This document shows, piece after piece, positions 1 through 7,497 of a stretch of DNA of 64,000 nt (the stretch's first letter is position 1; each line of letters opens with the position of its first letter). Location of the stretch: NCBI RefSeq assembly GCF_013823385.1, contig NZ_PNMA01000013.1, forward strand, positions 33,956 through 97,955. The letters run 5' to 3'. Both the position numbers and the translations under genes were made by a program. This DNA comes from Hyphomonas sp. Its GTDB lineage: Bacteria; Pseudomonadota; Alphaproteobacteria; Caulobacterales; Hyphomonadaceae. Below the pieces are notes generated by a model, which worked only from the letters and a program-made list of their open reading frames with translations, was not told where the DNA came from and searched no databases.

Positions 1-448
1 CGGCAATCGAGAGGCCGAGCGACATATCCTGAGACACCTCAACCGGGCGGCCGGCGCGGCGGGTCGCGATATCGGCGGCCACACGCGACAGGGCGGGGCT
101 GTTGCTCCAGGCGAGGTTGGCATCGACCACGGAGACACCCGCCGTGCCCGAGCCGGTGAGGCTGAAGGCCGGCGGCGGGCCGGAAATGGCAATGACGCTG
201 ACCGGGGCATCGGCGCTGGTCAGCGCGGTTCGCACGGGGCCGGGCGCAGCGGCTGCGGCGGCCAGCGCGGCAGCCGCTTCCTCGGAGGGGGCGTTCAGCG
301 GGCCCGCGCCGATCAGGCCGGGCACTGCGAGCGTCATGCCGAGAGAGGGTTCCGTGGCAGCTTCGGAGTAGGCGTGGCCAGCCATATCGCTGGAAACACA
401 GCCCTGGCAGGCCAGTGATGCAAGGCTGGTTGCAAGTGCAATCATCAT
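1..448 (-). CDS. Secreted hypothetical protein, 3' end outside window
   Basis: Open frame on the minus strand running off the left edge, so only the first ~149 residues are visible. It begins with a hydrophobic leader (MMIALATSLASLACQGC) typical of a signal peptide, perhaps a weak lipobox. An Ala-rich stretch (~residues 55-70) follows, then a Ser/Thr/Gly/Val-rich segment. A TTG at 466 in the same frame would add a basic n-region (RGVKR) and give a better signal peptide, so the start could be 466 instead of 448. No family is recognised. It lies downstream of nrdA on the same strand, separated by a strong terminator, so it is probably an independent unit. Its codon use matches its neighbours. 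Confidence 0.5.
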   Translation of the reverse strand, partial: MMIALATSLASLACQGCVSSDMAGHAYSEAATEPSLGMTLAVPGLIGAGPLNAPSEEAAAALAAAAAAPGPVRTALTSADAPVSVIAISGPPPAFSLTGSGTAGVSVVDANLAWSNSPALSRVAADIATRRAGRPVEVSQDMSLGLSIA

Positions 449-790
449 CCGTTTGACGCCTCTCAAGGTAGAACCTCGCCACTGTGTCTGTAACGAAGTT
501 CCGCCTTATCAGTTCCAATATCATGAAGAGAAATCGGGCCCAACACAGATTCTGGCCGGAATTGATTAACAGATTGCCCGGCCGCCCGTTTGTGCAGAAA
601 CCGCTACAGGTTCCGGATTTTACAAATTTTTTTGACGTTCCTGCCCCTGCGGCAGGCGGGAAATTTCCATTAACCCGTTGAGAAAATAGGCAAAACCAAG
701 GCGGCGCGGGCGTTTACCGGCGCCACGAAAAAGGGCGCCTGCCGTTAATGGCAGACGCCCCTTGATGGAAATCAGGGATTCGGGCCGCCC
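449..790. other. Intergenic region, relatively A/T-rich
   Basis: This 342-bp gap separates nrdA from the secreted-protein gene. It holds the nrdA terminator at its right end and presumably the promoter of the left-hand gene. The part at about 485-700 is visibly richer in A and T than the surroundings. A 65-codon frame on the plus strand here has no ribosome site and no family resemblance and is not called. Confidence 0.5.
728..760 (-). terminator. Rho-independent terminator of nrdA
   Basis: Read on the minus strand, an 11-bp stem (GGGCGTCTGCC/GGCAGGCGCCC, one G-T wobble) with a six-base loop is followed by TTTTT. It starts about 30 bp after the nrdA stop. Confidence 0.85.
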
Positions 791-2659
791 TTACTGGCAG
801 GCGAGGCACTCGTCATAGTCGGTGCTCTCGACTTCCAGCTTCTCGCCCTCGATCTTTTCCGATCCGGCAAAGGCCGCGCGCTGCACCGATTTGGAGCGGC
901 AATAGTAGAGCGATTTCAGGCCGCGCTCCCATGCCGTCCAGTGCAGCATGTGCAGGTCCCATTTGTTGATGTCACCCGGCAGGAAGAGGTTCAGCGACTG
1001 GGACTGGCAGATGAACGGCGTGCGGTCGGCGGCCAGCTCTATGATCCAGCGCTGGTCGAGTTCAAAGGCGGTCTTGAAGACATCCTTCTCGTCCGGCGTC
1101 AGGCAATCGAGATGCTGCACCGAGCCTTCATGCTCGAGGATCGAGTTCCAGATCTCGTCAGAGTTCAGGCCTTTCGCATCGAGCAGGGTTTCCAGCTGCT
1201 GGTTCTTCACCGTGAAGGAGCCCGACAGGGTCTTGTGGGTGTAGACATTGGCCGGGATCGGCTCGATGCCGGCCGAGGTGCCGCCACAGATGATCGAGAT
1301 CGAGGCGGTGGGCGCCACGGCGAGCTTGTTGGAGAAGCGGGCCATCATGCCGACATCGCGGGCATCCTCACACGGGCCACGCTCCTTGGCGAGCTTGACC
1401 GAGGCGGCGTCTGCGCCCTGGCGGATATGCTTGAAGATCTTGAGGTTGAGCGCCTTGGCGGTGGCGCTTTCCATGGAGACGTTCATCGCCTGCAGGAAGG
1501 AGTGGAAGCCCATGACGCCGAGGCCGACAGAGCGCTCGCGCTTGGCCGAATAGACCGCGCGGGCCATTTCCGGCGGGGCGCGCTGGATGAAGTCTTCCAG
1601 AACATTGTCGAGGAAGCGGAAGATGTCCTCCAGGAACATCGGCTCCTTCGACCATTCGAGGAAGGTCTCGGCATTGACCGAAGAAAGGCAACACACCGCC
1701 GTGCGGTCCTGGCCGCGATGGTCAACGCCGGTCGGCAGGGTGATTTCCGAGCAGAGGTTCGACTGGGTAACCTTGAGGCCAAGGCGCTTCTGGTGGGCGG
1801 GCATGGCGTTGTTCACCGTATCGGTGAACAGGAGGTAGGGCTCGCCGGTCTGCATCCGCAGCTCGAGGATCTTCTGCCACAGCTTGCGGGCGTTGACGTA
1901 TTTCAGCACGTCGCCGGATTTGGGCGAGATCAGGCCGAAGTCTTCATCATTGCGCACCGCTTCCATGAAGGCGTCGGTGATGTTGATGCCGTGATGGAGG
2001 TTCAGTGATTTGCGGTTGAAGTCGCCGGACGCTTTGCGGATTTCGAGGAATTCCTCGATTTCCGGGTGGTGGATGTCGAGATAGCAGGCAGCCGAGCCAC
2101 GGCGCAGCGAGCCCTGGCTGATCGCGAGGGTCAGCGAATCCATCACGCGGATGAAGGGAATGATGCCGGAGGTCTGCCCGTTCTGGCCGACCTTCTCGCC
2201 GATGGAGCGGACATTGCCCCAATAGGTGCCGATGCCGCCGCCGTTCGAAGCGAGCCAGACATTCTCGGTCCAGGTCTCGACGATATCGTCGAGCGAATCG
2301 CCGACCTGGTTGAGGAAGCAGGAGATCGGCAGGCCGCGGTCCGCGCCGCCATTCGACAGCACGGGCGTCGCAGGCATGAACCAGAGGCGCGAGATATAGT
2401 CATAGATACGCTGGGCATGCTCAGCATCGTCCGCATAGGCGGTGGCAACGCGCGCAAACATGTCCTGATAGGTCTCGCCCGGCAGCAGGTAGCGGTCATC
2501 GAGCGTCTTCTTGCCGAAATCGGTCAGCAGCAAATCGCGGGACGGATCGGTCACGACCTGATTGACCGGCACGAGCGCCACTTTCGCGCCCGCACCCGCT
2601 TTCGGCTTGCCCTTGCGGGCGGCTTCAGCGGCGACGGATTTAGCGTTGGTTGCCGACAT
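791..2659 (-). CDS. nrdA: Ribonucleoside-diphosphate reductase, alpha subunit
   Basis: Large catalytic subunit of an aerobic ribonucleotide reductase, which makes dNDPs in the cytoplasm with a radical-generating beta subunit (not in this window). Visible catalytic set: N301-x-C303-x-E305 in SNLCSEI (thiyl radical site), redox cysteines C114 (ISCFL) and C323/C324, the radical-transfer pair Y585-Y586, and the C-terminal CLAC pair C618/C621 that takes electrons from thioredoxin. At 622 residues it is shorter than E. coli NrdA. The fold begins directly at LLTDFGKKTLDDRYLLPGE, so the N-terminal ATP-cone seems absent; overall dATP inhibition would then need another route. The ATG at 2659 has a GAGGAGGG ribosome site. 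The promoter carries a tandem NrdR-type operator, and a terminator follows. Confidence 0.95.
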   Translation of the reverse strand: MSATNAKSVAAEAARKGKPKAGAGAKVALVPVNQVVTDPSRDLLLTDFGKKTLDDRYLLPGETYQDMFARVATAYADDAEHAQRIYDYISRLWFMPATPVLSNGGADRGLPISCFLNQVGDSLDDIVETWTENVWLASNGGGIGTYWGNVRSIGEKVGQNGQTSGIIPFIRVMDSLTLAISQGSLRRGSAACYLDIHHPEIEEFLEIRKASGDFNRKSLNLHHGINITDAFMEAVRNDEDFGLISPKSGDVLKYVNARKLWQKILELRMQTGEPYLLFTDTVNNAMPAHQKRLGLKVTQSNLCSEITLPTGVDHRGQDRTAVCCLSSVNAETFLEWSKEPMFLEDIFRFLDNVLEDFIQRAPPEMARAVYSAKRERSVGLGVMGFHSFLQAMNVSMESATAKALNLKIFKHIRQGADAASVKLAKERGPCEDARDVGMMARFSNKLAVAPTASISIICGGTSAGIEPIPANVYTHKTLSGSFTVKNQQLETLLDAKGLNSDEIWNSILEHEGSVQHLDCLTPDEKDVFKTAFELDQRWIIELAADRTPFICQSQSLNLFLPGDINKWDLHMLHWTAWERGLKSLYYCRSKSVQRAAFAGSEKIEGEKLEVESTDYDECLACQ

Positions 2660-3003
2660 GGCGACCCTCCTCGATGTTCCTGCAGATATAGGGATATCGC
2701 GGGAGTTAAACCAGATGTGGTCTTACCCCTTTGCCCCGACACAAGATATAGTGTCTGAAGGTTAATTTCGGGTCAACGCCTCAATTCGCAATTCCGTCAA
2801 GAAGGCGTGGAAATCCGGTGAACAAAGTCTTAACGCGCGCCGGATCGGCCAGTGTTTTCAGGCGTTTCGAGCCCGGCTGCAGACCCTCCTGAATTCTCTC
2901 ACCCCGCCCTGCCCCGGCGCCCGGCATGGCACGGCTATTGCACTTTTAACCGGATGGCCGCCAGTAACAACCGGCGCGTTTCGTGTGTGTGGGGATTCCT
3001 CGA
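2660..3003. other. Divergent promoter region nrdA / acyltransferase
   Basis: This 344-bp divergent gap contains the NrdR boxes and a possible CtrA-like site (both listed separately). From about 2780 to 2990 no gene, RNA or strong hairpin was recognised; it presumably carries the promoter of the acyltransferase gene. Confidence 0.5.
2708..2754. promoter_or_regulatory. Tandem NrdR boxes upstream of nrdA
   Basis: Box 1 at 2739-2754 reads acacaagatatagtgt, matching the NrdR consensus acaCwAtATaTwGtgt at 15 of 16 positions. Box 2 at 2708-2723 (aaaccagatgtggtct) matches about 10 of 16. Their starts are exactly 31 bp apart, the three-helical-turn spacing known for NrdR operators. They lie 50-95 bp upstream of the nrdA ATG, where repression by NrdR at high (d)ATP would be expected. 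The nrdR gene is not in the window. Confidence 0.85.
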
Positions 3004-4104
3004 ATGAAGCTCAACAACTTGCAAGTGCTGCGGGCGATTGCCGCCTATATGGTACTGCTGGCGCATATCGAGGACATCGAGGCCAAGCGCGGCATGGGCC
3101 GCATCCTCGGGCCATGGACCGATATCGGCGACTGGGGCGTGGACCTCTTCTTCGTCCTGTCCGGCTTTGTCATGGTGCTGGTTTCCCACACGACGCTGGG
3201 CAGCGTTAAGGATGCCGGGAAATTCCTCTGGTCGCGGGCGACGCGAATCTACCCCTTGTGGTGGCTCTGCCTGTCGGCGCTTGTGCCGATCTGGCTGTTC
3301 CGCCCGGAACTCGTCTATGGCGGCACCCAGCAGGAGATCAGCCTGATCAAGGATTACCTGCTGATTCCCAAGACCGAGAGCCCGCTGCTGCAGACCGGCT
3401 GGACGCTGATCCACGAGATGTATTTCTACATCTTCTTTGCGGTGCTGCTGATGATGCCGCTGGGCGAGCGCCGCCGCGTGCCGCTTCTGATTCTCTGGGG
3501 CACCGTCGCCGTCGGCCTCGGCCTGATTCTCAGCCCGTCGCGCGGTGAGGAACCGATCCTGCGGCTCGTCACCCATCCCATGACGCTGGAATTCGTGGCC
3601 GGCGCAGTGGCGGCCCTGCTGTGGCGCTCCACCAAAGGCGCGATGGGCGTGCCGGCGCTGGCCGCCGGCGTCGTCGCCCTCATCATCGGCATGACGCTCT
3701 ATGTGAACGGCGCGCTGGGCGCAGATACCGGCGGCTTCATGACGTTTGACCGGGCGCGCGTCATTCTCTTCCTGCCGAGCGCGGCGCTGCTGACCTATGG
3801 CGCCGCCTCCATCGAGCTGCGCCAGGGCTGGAAGATCACCGGCCTGCCCGTGCGGCTGGGCGACTGGTCCTACTCCCTTTATCTGACGCACATGCTGTCA
3901 GCCAACTTCTTCGGCCTCGTCTGGGGCCAGGTGGCGATGCCGGGCCTTCTGGACAATGCCATTGCCCTGCCGGCCATCATGCTGGGCTGCACCCTGGTCG
4001 CCTGGGCCAGCTTCACCCTGTTTGAGCAGCCGATGATCAACCAATCCAAGAAACTCGGCCAGCGGATGTTCGGTCAATTGCGTCCGGCCGCCGCTCAGGT
4101 GTAG
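3004..4104 (+). CDS. Membrane acyltransferase, family 3 (OafA/ExoZ-like)
   Basis: Integral membrane O-acyltransferase of the Acyl_transf_3 family, which transfers acetyl or other acyl groups to sugars of surface polysaccharides or lipids. The N-terminus LRAIAAYMVLLAH (H21) is the family signature with its conserved His, followed by the typical WGVDLFFVLSGFVM block. About ten hydrophobic helices are spread over 366 residues, and the end SLYLTHML...ALFEQPM-like pattern is also typical of the family. ATG 3004 is chosen over an upstream in-frame start at 2983 because a GGGGA ribosome site precedes it and the family signature begins here. The acceptor sugar cannot be told from the sequence. It is followed by two secreted-protein genes on the same strand. 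Confidence 0.85.
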   Translation: MKLNNLQVLRAIAAYMVLLAHIEDIEAKRGMGRILGPWTDIGDWGVDLFFVLSGFVMVLVSHTTLGSVKDAGKFLWSRATRIYPLWWLCLSALVPIWLFRPELVYGGTQQEISLIKDYLLIPKTESPLLQTGWTLIHEMYFYIFFAVLLMMPLGERRRVPLLILWGTVAVGLGLILSPSRGEEPILRLVTHPMTLEFVAGAVAALLWRSTKGAMGVPALAAGVVALIIGMTLYVNGALGADTGGFMTFDRARVILFLPSAALLTYGAASIELRQGWKITGLPVRLGDWSYSLYLTHMLSANFFGLVWGQVAMPGLLDNAIALPAIMLGCTLVAWASFTLFEQPMINQSKKLGQRMFGQLRPAAAQV

Positions 4105-4135
4105 CCTCAGCCCACAACTGACCGGGGACGACCAC

Positions 4136-4519
4136 ATGAAACACCTCACCGCCTGCCTGGCGGGCCTTGCCCTTGCGCTGCCCGCCTTTGCCCAGCTCAC
4201 CGATGTTCACACCGCGCAGCAGGCGCGGGCGCACAATGCCTGCCCGGCGCTGGTGGCCCGCCATGACGCCGCCATCGCTGCGGGCAAGGTGACCAGCTAT
4301 TATGCAGAAGACTGCACCTGCATCGCCGATTCCATCGCCTGGGAAGGCTGGGATGAAATTTCCGAAGAGCTCACCGGGGAATATATGTCGGAGGCCGACG
4401 CGATAATGGTCGCCGACACGCTGTCTTCGGCCCCGACCATCGATGACGCGGTGACGCTCATCTACGACTCGATCTCCCTGCCGGGCAGCGCGGTGCTCTC
4501 CAATTGCTTCGCCAAGTAA
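4136..4519 (+). CDS. Secreted hypothetical protein
   Basis: A 127-residue protein with a clear signal peptide (MKHLTACLAGLALALPAFA, cleavage after AFA). The mature part has four Cys residues (NACPA, DCTCI, SNCFA), suggesting two disulfides in the periplasm, and is acidic. No family is recognised. It starts 31 bp after the acyltransferase, and its last 16 bases overlap the next gene, so the three genes probably form one transcript. Confidence 0.7.
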   Translation: MKHLTACLAGLALALPAFAQLTDVHTAQQARAHNACPALVARHDAAIAAGKVTSYYAEDCTCIADSIAWEGWDEISEELTGEYMSEADAIMVADTLSSAPTIDDAVTLIYDSISLPGSAVLSNCFAK

Positions 4520-5145
4520 CCTCTGCGCTGGCCTGCCTGCTGATCGCAGGCACCGCCGCCGCTGAGCTTCTCCCCTCTGCCCTGCCCCCGGTCCAGCCCG
4601 GTGACCTCCTGTTCAAGGGGGCGGGCACCGGCACGGGCACCCAGATTGCGGTCATCTGGTCTCAGGGCGATAAACGGTGGGGCCATGTGGGCATCGCGGT
4701 GGCCAATCCCGATGGCAGCCTCTCGGTGATCCATGCCGATACCGGCGCGCCCCGGCAGACAGGCAAGGTGGTGCGCGTGCCCCTGGCGGCCTACCTTTCC
4801 GATGTCAGCGAGCTTGGCCTCTACCAGATCGATCTCACCGGCCCGGCCCGCGCCGCCTATCTGGCCTATGCCGAAGCCGCCGTGGGGCGCCCGTTCGACC
4901 GCGCCTTCTCGCTGGAGACCGATACGAGCCTCTATTGCACCGAACTTGTCTGGCGGGCGATGTCCGAGGCGCTGGGCGAAGACGCGCTGCCGGCCAAGAG
5001 CACGCGGCTCGGCGCGGTCTATATATCGGTGTCGGATCTGGCGGAGCATCCCCTGCTGACGGAGGCCGCCATCGTGCGGGCGGTATCGGCAGAAGAAGGG
5101 GGTCAGGGTGGAGACAGGCAAACGACCCGAGCGGAAACTCGTTAG
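4504..5145 (+). CDS. Secreted YiiX/YebB-like permuted NlpC/P60 hydrolase
   Basis: Predicted periplasmic Cys hydrolase of the circularly permuted papain-like (YiiX/YebB, DUF830) group; relatives act on amide or ester bonds of peptidoglycan or lipids, substrate here unknown. After a signal peptide (to about residue 20) comes the entry motif PGDLLF. The catalytic His is H61 in WGHVGIAV and the catalytic Cys is C145 in YCTELVW; His before Cys is the permuted order. The start is a TTG inside the preceding gene (16-base overlap); no ATG or GTG in this frame would retain the signal peptide. The C-terminal 20 residues are polar. Coupling to the preceding four-Cys protein suggests a joint periplasmic role, which is inference. 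Confidence 0.75.
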   Translation: MLRQVTSALACLLIAGTAAAELLPSALPPVQPGDLLFKGAGTGTGTQIAVIWSQGDKRWGHVGIAVANPDGSLSVIHADTGAPRQTGKVVRVPLAAYLSDVSELGLYQIDLTGPARAAYLAYAEAAVGRPFDRAFSLETDTSLYCTELVWRAMSEALGEDALPAKSTRLGAVYISVSDLAEHPLLTEAAIVRAVSAEEGGQGGDRQTTRAETR

Positions 5146-5316
5146 GGCTGCTCGGTTCCCCGCCTGACCCGATTGGCGAGCGGCTCGTCCGCCGCCTGCC
5201 TCCGAGGGCTATATGCGCAGGCCGACGCCGAATCGCAAGCCCGGATTGCCGCTGCGCTATCCTCCATGCTTTCAGCATGTTACGCCCTCTGCACATGACT
5301 GACGGAGGGGTTTCCG

Positions 5317-7398
5317 ATGAAATTGCGCATACTGGCCGCAGCAAGCCTGTCGCTTCTGCTGGCGGCCACACCGGCAATGGCCGAGGCGAAGAAAGACAAG
5401 GCGCCGTCCAAACGCTTCACGGCCGAGCGCGTGTTCGACATGGAATACGCCGCCGACCCGCAGATTTCCCCGGATGGGAAAACCATTGTCTATGTCCGCC
5501 GCGCGATGGACCGGCTGACCGACCGCGACATTGGCCAGCTCTGGAGCATCGATACCGCCACCGGCAACCACCGCCCGCTGATCGTCAGCCCCGAGGGCGC
5601 CTCCAATCCGCGCTGGTCGCCCGATGGCACGCGCCTCGTCTACGCCACCAGCACCAGCGGCAAGCCGGAAATGCGCGTCTATTATCCCGATACCGGCCGC
5701 AGCCATCCGCTCGCCCAGTTCCTGCAGGCGCCCTCCCAGCCGGTCTGGTCGCCGGACGGCAAATTCATCGCCTTCTCGATGTTCGTACCCGGAGAAACGC
5801 CGAGCTTTGCCAAGGCCCCCGCAACGCCCGAAGGCGGCAAATGGAGCGATCCGGTCAAGGTATTCGACCGGCTGCAGTTCCGCTTTGATGGGACAGGCTA
5901 TCTCAAATACGGCACCACGCAGATCTTCGTGCTGCCGGTGGATGGCGGCACGCCGCGCCAGGTGAGCTTTGAAGACACCAATCTCGGCAATCCGGCCTGG
6001 CTGGACACTACCACGCTGCTGGTTTCCGGAAACCTCGCCGAAGACCGTGAACTCGACCCGATCGAGAGCGAGATCTATGCCATCGGCCTGGCGGACCTTT
6101 CCATCCGCCCTCTGACAAACCGCGACGGTCCGGACCGTGATCCGGTTGTCTCGCCCGATGGCAAGATGATTGCCTATCGCGGCTATGACGACAAGGTGCT
6201 CTCCTATCAGCAGACCAATCTCTATCTGATGAATGCAGACGGGTCCGGCGCACGCGAAATCGCCGCTGATTTCCCCGGCAGCATCGGTCAGACCGCGTGG
6301 GCGCCCGATGGCAAGAGCCTGCTGGTCCTGTCGGAGGATCATGGCGTGCTCAGCCTTTTCCGCATCACCACGGGCGGGGCCGTCACGAAGATTGCCACCG
6401 GCATTGGCGGAGAGTCCATCGGCCGGCCCTATGCTGCGGGCAGTTTCTCCGTCAGCGGAGGAAAGAAGCCGCTGATCGCCTATACCGCCGGCTTTGCCGA
6501 TCGCCCTTCGGAGGTTGCCTCCGCCAGCATTGACGGCAAGGACGCCAAAGTGCTCACCGCGCTGAACGATGACATCCTGCCCTATCTGGAAATGGCGCGT
6601 GTCGAAGAGATCAAGGTGCTCTCCAGCCATGACGGGCTTGAGATCGAGGCCTGGGTCGCCCTGCCGCCCGGCTTCAAGGCCGATGGCAGCTTCCCGATGA
6701 TCCTGGAAATCCATGGCGGGCCTTTTGCGATGTATGGCCCCTATTTCGCCAGCGAGATCCAGCGCTATGCGGCTGAAGGCTATGTCACCGTCTGGTCAAA
6801 CCCGCGCGGGTCCACCGGCTATGGCGAAGATTTTGCGCAGGCCATCGACCTTGCCTATCCGGGCTATGACTATGACGACCTGATGAGCGTCGTCGATGAA
6901 CTTATCCGCCGCAACTATGTCAGCCAGGACCGGTTGTTCGTGACCGGAGGATCGGGCGGGGGCATTCTCACCGCCTGGATCGTCACCAAGACCGACCGCT
7001 TCGCCGCGGCCGTGTCGGCCAAGCCGGTGATCAACTGGTACACGATGGCGCTGGCCGCCGACATTGCCCAATTGGTGCGCCGCCACTGGATACGCGCCGA
7101 CCCGTGGAGCGATCCGGACGCCTTCCTCAAACGCTCGCCAATCAGCTATGTGAACCAGGTGACGACGCCGACAATGCTGCTGGTGGGCGAGGAAGATTTC
7201 CGCACCCCCGCCTGGGAGGCCGAACAGTTCTATACCGGCCTCAAGATGAACGGCGTGGAAACCGCCCTCATCCGCATCCCCGGCGCCCCCCACAACATCA
7301 CCAGCCGCCCCAGCCGCCTGATCGCCCAGACCGACAATGTGATGGGCTGGTTCGCAAAGTTCGACCCGGCGAAGAAGGATGAGGAGAAGGCAGAGTAG
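5317..7398 (+). CDS. S9 family peptidase (acylaminoacyl-peptidase type)
   Basis: Exported serine peptidase of the prolyl oligopeptidase clan. It has a signal peptide (MKLRILAAASLSLLLAATPAMA), then a beta-propeller with repeated SPDGK/WSPDG motifs (about residues 45-400), then an alpha/beta hydrolase domain. Catalytic triad: S546 in GGSGGG, D627 in GEEDFRTP, H659 in GAPHN. The oxyanion-region motif EIHGGPF is also present. At 693 residues the length is normal for S9C enzymes. The ATG has GGAGGGG upstream. It is a single-gene unit; an inverted-repeat element lies directly after it. The likely role is degradation of oligopeptides imported into the periplasm. Confidence 0.9.
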   Translation: MKLRILAAASLSLLLAATPAMAEAKKDKAPSKRFTAERVFDMEYAADPQISPDGKTIVYVRRAMDRLTDRDIGQLWSIDTATGNHRPLIVSPEGASNPRWSPDGTRLVYATSTSGKPEMRVYYPDTGRSHPLAQFLQAPSQPVWSPDGKFIAFSMFVPGETPSFAKAPATPEGGKWSDPVKVFDRLQFRFDGTGYLKYGTTQIFVLPVDGGTPRQVSFEDTNLGNPAWLDTTTLLVSGNLAEDRELDPIESEIYAIGLADLSIRPLTNRDGPDRDPVVSPDGKMIAYRGYDDKVLSYQQTNLYLMNADGSGAREIAADFPGSIGQTAWAPDGKSLLVLSEDHGVLSLFRITTGGAVTKIATGIGGESIGRPYAAGSFSVSGGKKPLIAYTAGFADRPSEVASASIDGKDAKVLTALNDDILPYLEMARVEEIKVLSSHDGLEIEAWVALPPGFKADGSFPMILEIHGGPFAMYGPYFASEIQRYAAEGYVTVWSNPRGSTGYGEDFAQAIDLAYPGYDYDDLMSVVDELIRRNYVSQDRLFVTGGSGGGILTAWIVTKTDRFAAAVSAKPVINWYTMALAADIAQLVRRHWIRADPWSDPDAFLKRSPISYVNQVTTPTMLLVGEEDFRTPAWEAEQFYTGLKMNGVETALIRIPGAPHNITSRPSRLIAQTDNVMGWFAKFDPAKKDEEKAE

Positions 7399-7399
7399 G

Positions 7400-7491
7400 C
7401 CCTCACCTCCCGCGCCTTCGTTGCAGGCCCCTTTACTCCTCTCCCTCCGGGAGAGGAGGGGCCCGCCGCCGCAGGCGGTGGGAGGTGAGGG
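7400..7491. repeat. Intergenic inverted-repeat element, copy 1
   Basis: Arms CCCTCACCTCC and GGAGGTGAGGG enclose an inner hairpin CCTCTCCCTCCGGGAGAGG followed by GGGGCCC. The same element recurs at 14822-14964 and, in part, at 63605-63738. It lies between two convergent genes and could also end transcription from both. Confidence 0.8.
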
Positions 7492-7497
7492 ACCTGG

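Noticed and set aside
484..681. A 65-codon plus-strand frame in the nrdA downstream gap
   Set aside because: It has no ribosome site, atypical composition and lies in an A/T-rich noncoding gap with no resemblance to a family.
5146..5316. Possible gene remnant before the S9 peptidase
   Set aside because: No family-like peptide could be read in any frame and no start/ribosome site was visible.
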